A stretch of 7,191 bases of DNA from Anaeroplasmataceae bacterium. Lineage in GTDB: Bacteria; Bacillota_I; Bacilli_A; Acholeplasmatales; Anaeroplasmataceae. This document shows positions 6,283 to 7,191 of this stretch, piece by piece (positions within the stretch are counted from its first letter, which is position 1; each line of letters starts with the position of its first letter). The notes under the pieces were generated by a model. That model had not been told where the DNA came from and searched no databases. It worked only from the letters and a program-made list of their open reading frames with translations. The stretch spans positions 1-7,191 of the forward strand of contig JAHHSW010000041.1 in the NCBI GenBank assembly GCA_020024985.1, in the 5' to 3' direction. The position numbers and the translations under genes are program-made.

Positions 6283-6323
6283 AAATAAAAAAAAGCATCC
6301 TAAAGCATTATGCTTAAGGACGC
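6283..6323 (-). terminator. Regulated T-box terminator of trpS
   Basis: On the minus strand a 14-nt arm GCGTCCTTAAGCAT (plus 6310-6323) pairs with ATGCTTTAGGATGC (plus 6295-6308), with one G-T pair and one mismatch. Eight T residues and a T-rich tract follow (plus 6283-6294). This is the off-state hairpin of the leader. Confidence 0.9.
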
Positions 6324-6467
6324 TACATTAGCGCGGTGCCACCTTAATTCTAATTTAATATTAGCTCTTTAGGATTAAGTTTTAAACCAATTCCCTAGAT
6401 TACCGGTTTGATGCTTACACTATCCACCAATCGCTATGAACTAAAGTAATTTAAGTACTATCCTAAT
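6283..6467 (-). ncRNA. T-box leader (tryptophan) of trpS
   Basis: The minus strand carries AAGGTGGCACCGCG at plus 6332-6345, a full T-box. Stem I can close with TTAGGAT (plus 6460-6466) against ATCCTAA (plus 6369-6375). Its distal hairpin TTGGTG / CATCAA has the loop GATAGTGTAAG, the counterpart of GGCTGGTGAAA in the tyrS leader. The specifier codon TGG (plus 6387-6389) follows GAAT, exactly where TAC follows GAAT in the tyrS leader. Thus uncharged tRNA-Trp is the predicted ligand, matching trpS. TTAAGG (plus 6342-6347) in the T-box can pair with CCTTAA (plus 6314-6319) of the terminator to form the antiterminator. Confidence 0.93.
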
Positions 6468-6494
6468 TATATTATTTAAGGTCTTAAAAATCAA
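6466..6494 (-). promoter_or_regulatory. Candidate promoter of the trpS leader
   Basis: On the minus strand TTGATT (plus 6489-6494) and a perfect TATAAT (plus 6466-6471) are 17 bases apart. A start near 6459 would remove the first seven bases of the proposed stem I base. An upstream alternative -10, TATACT (plus 6502-6507), has a poor -35 but would keep the whole stem. I cannot decide between them. Confidence 0.4.
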
Positions 6495-6507
6495 TAGTAA
6501 TAGTATA

Positions 6508-6640
6508 ATAAAAAAATGGTTTAATAATAGAAAGCTTTGGTGTATAATATAAACATTATAGATAATAAATGTTAATGCTTTATAAAGATGGAATTAACAA
6601 TCTATAAAGAAAGAATGGGAAAATATGTTTTTTATATGTA
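6508..6640. other. AT-rich divergent intergenic stretch, no gene seen
   Basis: This is part of the 448 bases between trpS and the DUF3899-like gene; the trpS T-box fills the left part. No frame holds more than about a dozen codons after a start with a ribosome site. A TATAAT at 6543-6548 lacks a good -35 box. The short inverted repeat AACATT / AATGTT (6552-6557, 6568-6573) has no clear role. The right end includes the left arm of the inverted repeat described separately. Confidence 0.6.
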
Positions 6641-6665
6641 AACTATTGTAAGTCTATAAAAAACA
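6626..6665. repeat. 11-bp perfect inverted repeat over the DUF3899 promoter
   Basis: TGTTTTTTATA (6626-6636) and TATAAAAAACA (6655-6665) are exact reverse complements separated by 18 bases. The interval contains the -35 box and the right arm lies in the -35/-10 spacer. The arms are AT-only apart from one G or C, so chance cannot be excluded. An operator or DNA-bending site is the likely alternative. Confidence 0.5.
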
Positions 6666-6673
6666 AGTATAAT
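6646..6673 (+). promoter_or_regulatory. Promoter of the DUF3899-like gene
   Basis: TTGTAA (6646-6651) and TATAAT (6668-6673) are 16 bases apart; start expected near 6680. A 7-bp perfect inverted repeat, TTGTAAG (6646-6652) / CTTACAA (6674-6680), brackets the promoter. Confidence 0.7.
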
Positions 6674-6701
6674 CTTACAAAAAGGAAAGGAGATTTAGTA
6701 G

Positions 6702-7073
6702 GTGCTATATCAAATACAAAAATATTACATTAAATATATAATAAGCTTTATTTTAGGAATAGGTGTAATGATTCTAGCTAATATCCTAGCTGAGGATTGG
6801 AAAAGCGTGACAACCTATGCTAATGGTAGCTTTGCAGCAGGAATGACTCTTATAGGCTGTGGAGGACTTTCTTGGTGCTGTTCTTTAGGTGCGTATGATA
6901 TGATGAGCTATTTGTTCGTGAGAAAAGGTCCTAACGGATCTAAGCCTACTCTATATGACTATTCAGAGCAAAAAAGAGTTGAGAGAAGTGCTAATAAGCT
7001 ATCATTTCTACCATACATCATTACAGGAGCAGTATTTGTCATAATAAGCTTAATTCTATTTATATTTATATAA
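6702..7073 (+). CDS. DUF3899-like small membrane protein
   Basis: This 123-residue protein starts at GTG. A TAG stop lies in frame immediately upstream (6699-6701), and AAAGGAG (6686-6692) is nine bases before the start, so the start is well fixed. It has membrane helices at about 10-28, 43-62 and 102-123. The central stretch GMTLIGCGGLSWCCSLGAYDMMSYLF (in part at 47-72) resembles the DUF3899 pattern of a glycine-rich helix, a 'GGLSW' turn and a small-residue/aromatic segment. A polar loop follows with a Tyr-rich YDYSEQKR (85-92). Three cysteines (53, 59, 60) cluster in the second helix. DUF3899 has no known function. The gene stands alone, divergent from trpS, with its own promoter bracketed by inverted repeats. 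Confidence 0.65.
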   Translation: MLYQIQKYYIKYIISFILGIGVMILANILAEDWKSVTTYANGSFAAGMTLIGCGGLSWCCSLGAYDMMSYLFVRKGPNGSKPTLYDYSEQKRVERSANKLSFLPYIITGAVFVIISLILFIFI

Positions 7074-7081
7074 ATCTATCG

Positions 7082-7105
7082 TAAAAAGTTATATGTCACT
7101 TTTTA
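7082..7105. terminator. Weak AT-rich hairpin after the DUF3899-like gene
   Basis: TAAAAAGT (7082-7089) and ACTTTTTA (7098-7105) form an 8-bp stem with an 8-base loop, nine bases after the stop. The stem has only one G-C pair and no separate T run follows, so it may be a weak bidirectional terminator or no terminator at all. Confidence 0.35.
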
Positions 7106-7191
7106 GCATCTCTTAAGTTACCTGTAACATATCCATAACGCCGTCTTTTTTGGCTCAACTTTCGATAACAATTTATGAAAGCTTTTTATAT

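Noticed and set aside
7175..7191. ATG at 7175 as the start of another gene
   Set aside because: No Shine-Dalgarno sequence or promoter precedes it and only five codons are visible.

Overview
This 7.2-kb window is low-GC bacterial chromosome. The genes have clear Shine-Dalgarno sites (AGGAGG, GGAGG, AAGGAG) and near-consensus sigma-A-type promoters. All seven genes whose ends are visible stop with TAA, Trp is read from TGG, and there are two T-box leaders and a CcpA-type regulator. Together these point to Bacillota or a close relative (an Erysipelotrichales- or Mycoplasmatota-like lineage is possible) using the standard code; no finer placement is supported. I see no insertion sequence, CRISPR array, rRNA or tRNA gene.

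Layout: (1) 2-922 (+), the 3' part of a polytopic membrane protein resembling an ABC-2-type permease, cut by the window edge. (2) 996-1454 (+), a DUF454/YbaN-type membrane protein with its own promoter and an intrinsic terminator. (3) 1529-2461 (+), a 310-residue soluble protein whose C-terminal half looks like the DUF4868 (KwaB-like) family, known from the Kiwa anti-phage system. Its promoter lies inside the upstream terminator hairpin. (4) 2462-2702, a 241-base regulatory gap with a 32-bp near-palindrome and a cre-like site over a strong promoter. (5) 2703-3698 (+), ccpA. (6) About 3712-3900, a tyrosine T-box (specifier TAC), then tyrS at 3936-5159 (+). (7) 5160-5257, two terminators back to back between convergent genes. 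(8) trpS at 5258-6253 (-), read from a tryptophan T-box (specifier TGG) at 6283-6467 (-). (9) 6468-6701, a divergent intergenic region with no gene but with inverted repeats over a promoter. (10) 6702-7073 (+), a small DUF3899-like membrane protein. (11) 7074-7191, a short tail with a weak hairpin and nothing else assignable.

The core is housekeeping: a carbon catabolite regulator and two class Ic aminoacyl-tRNA synthetases for aromatic amino acids, facing each other and each controlled by uncharged cognate tRNA. There is no clear terminator between ccpA and the tyrS leader, so the T-box terminator may also end the ccpA transcript. The most unusual items are the lone KwaB-like gene beside a small membrane protein, the promoter nested in a terminator loop, and the dense operator-like symmetry in front of ccpA and the DUF3899-like gene.
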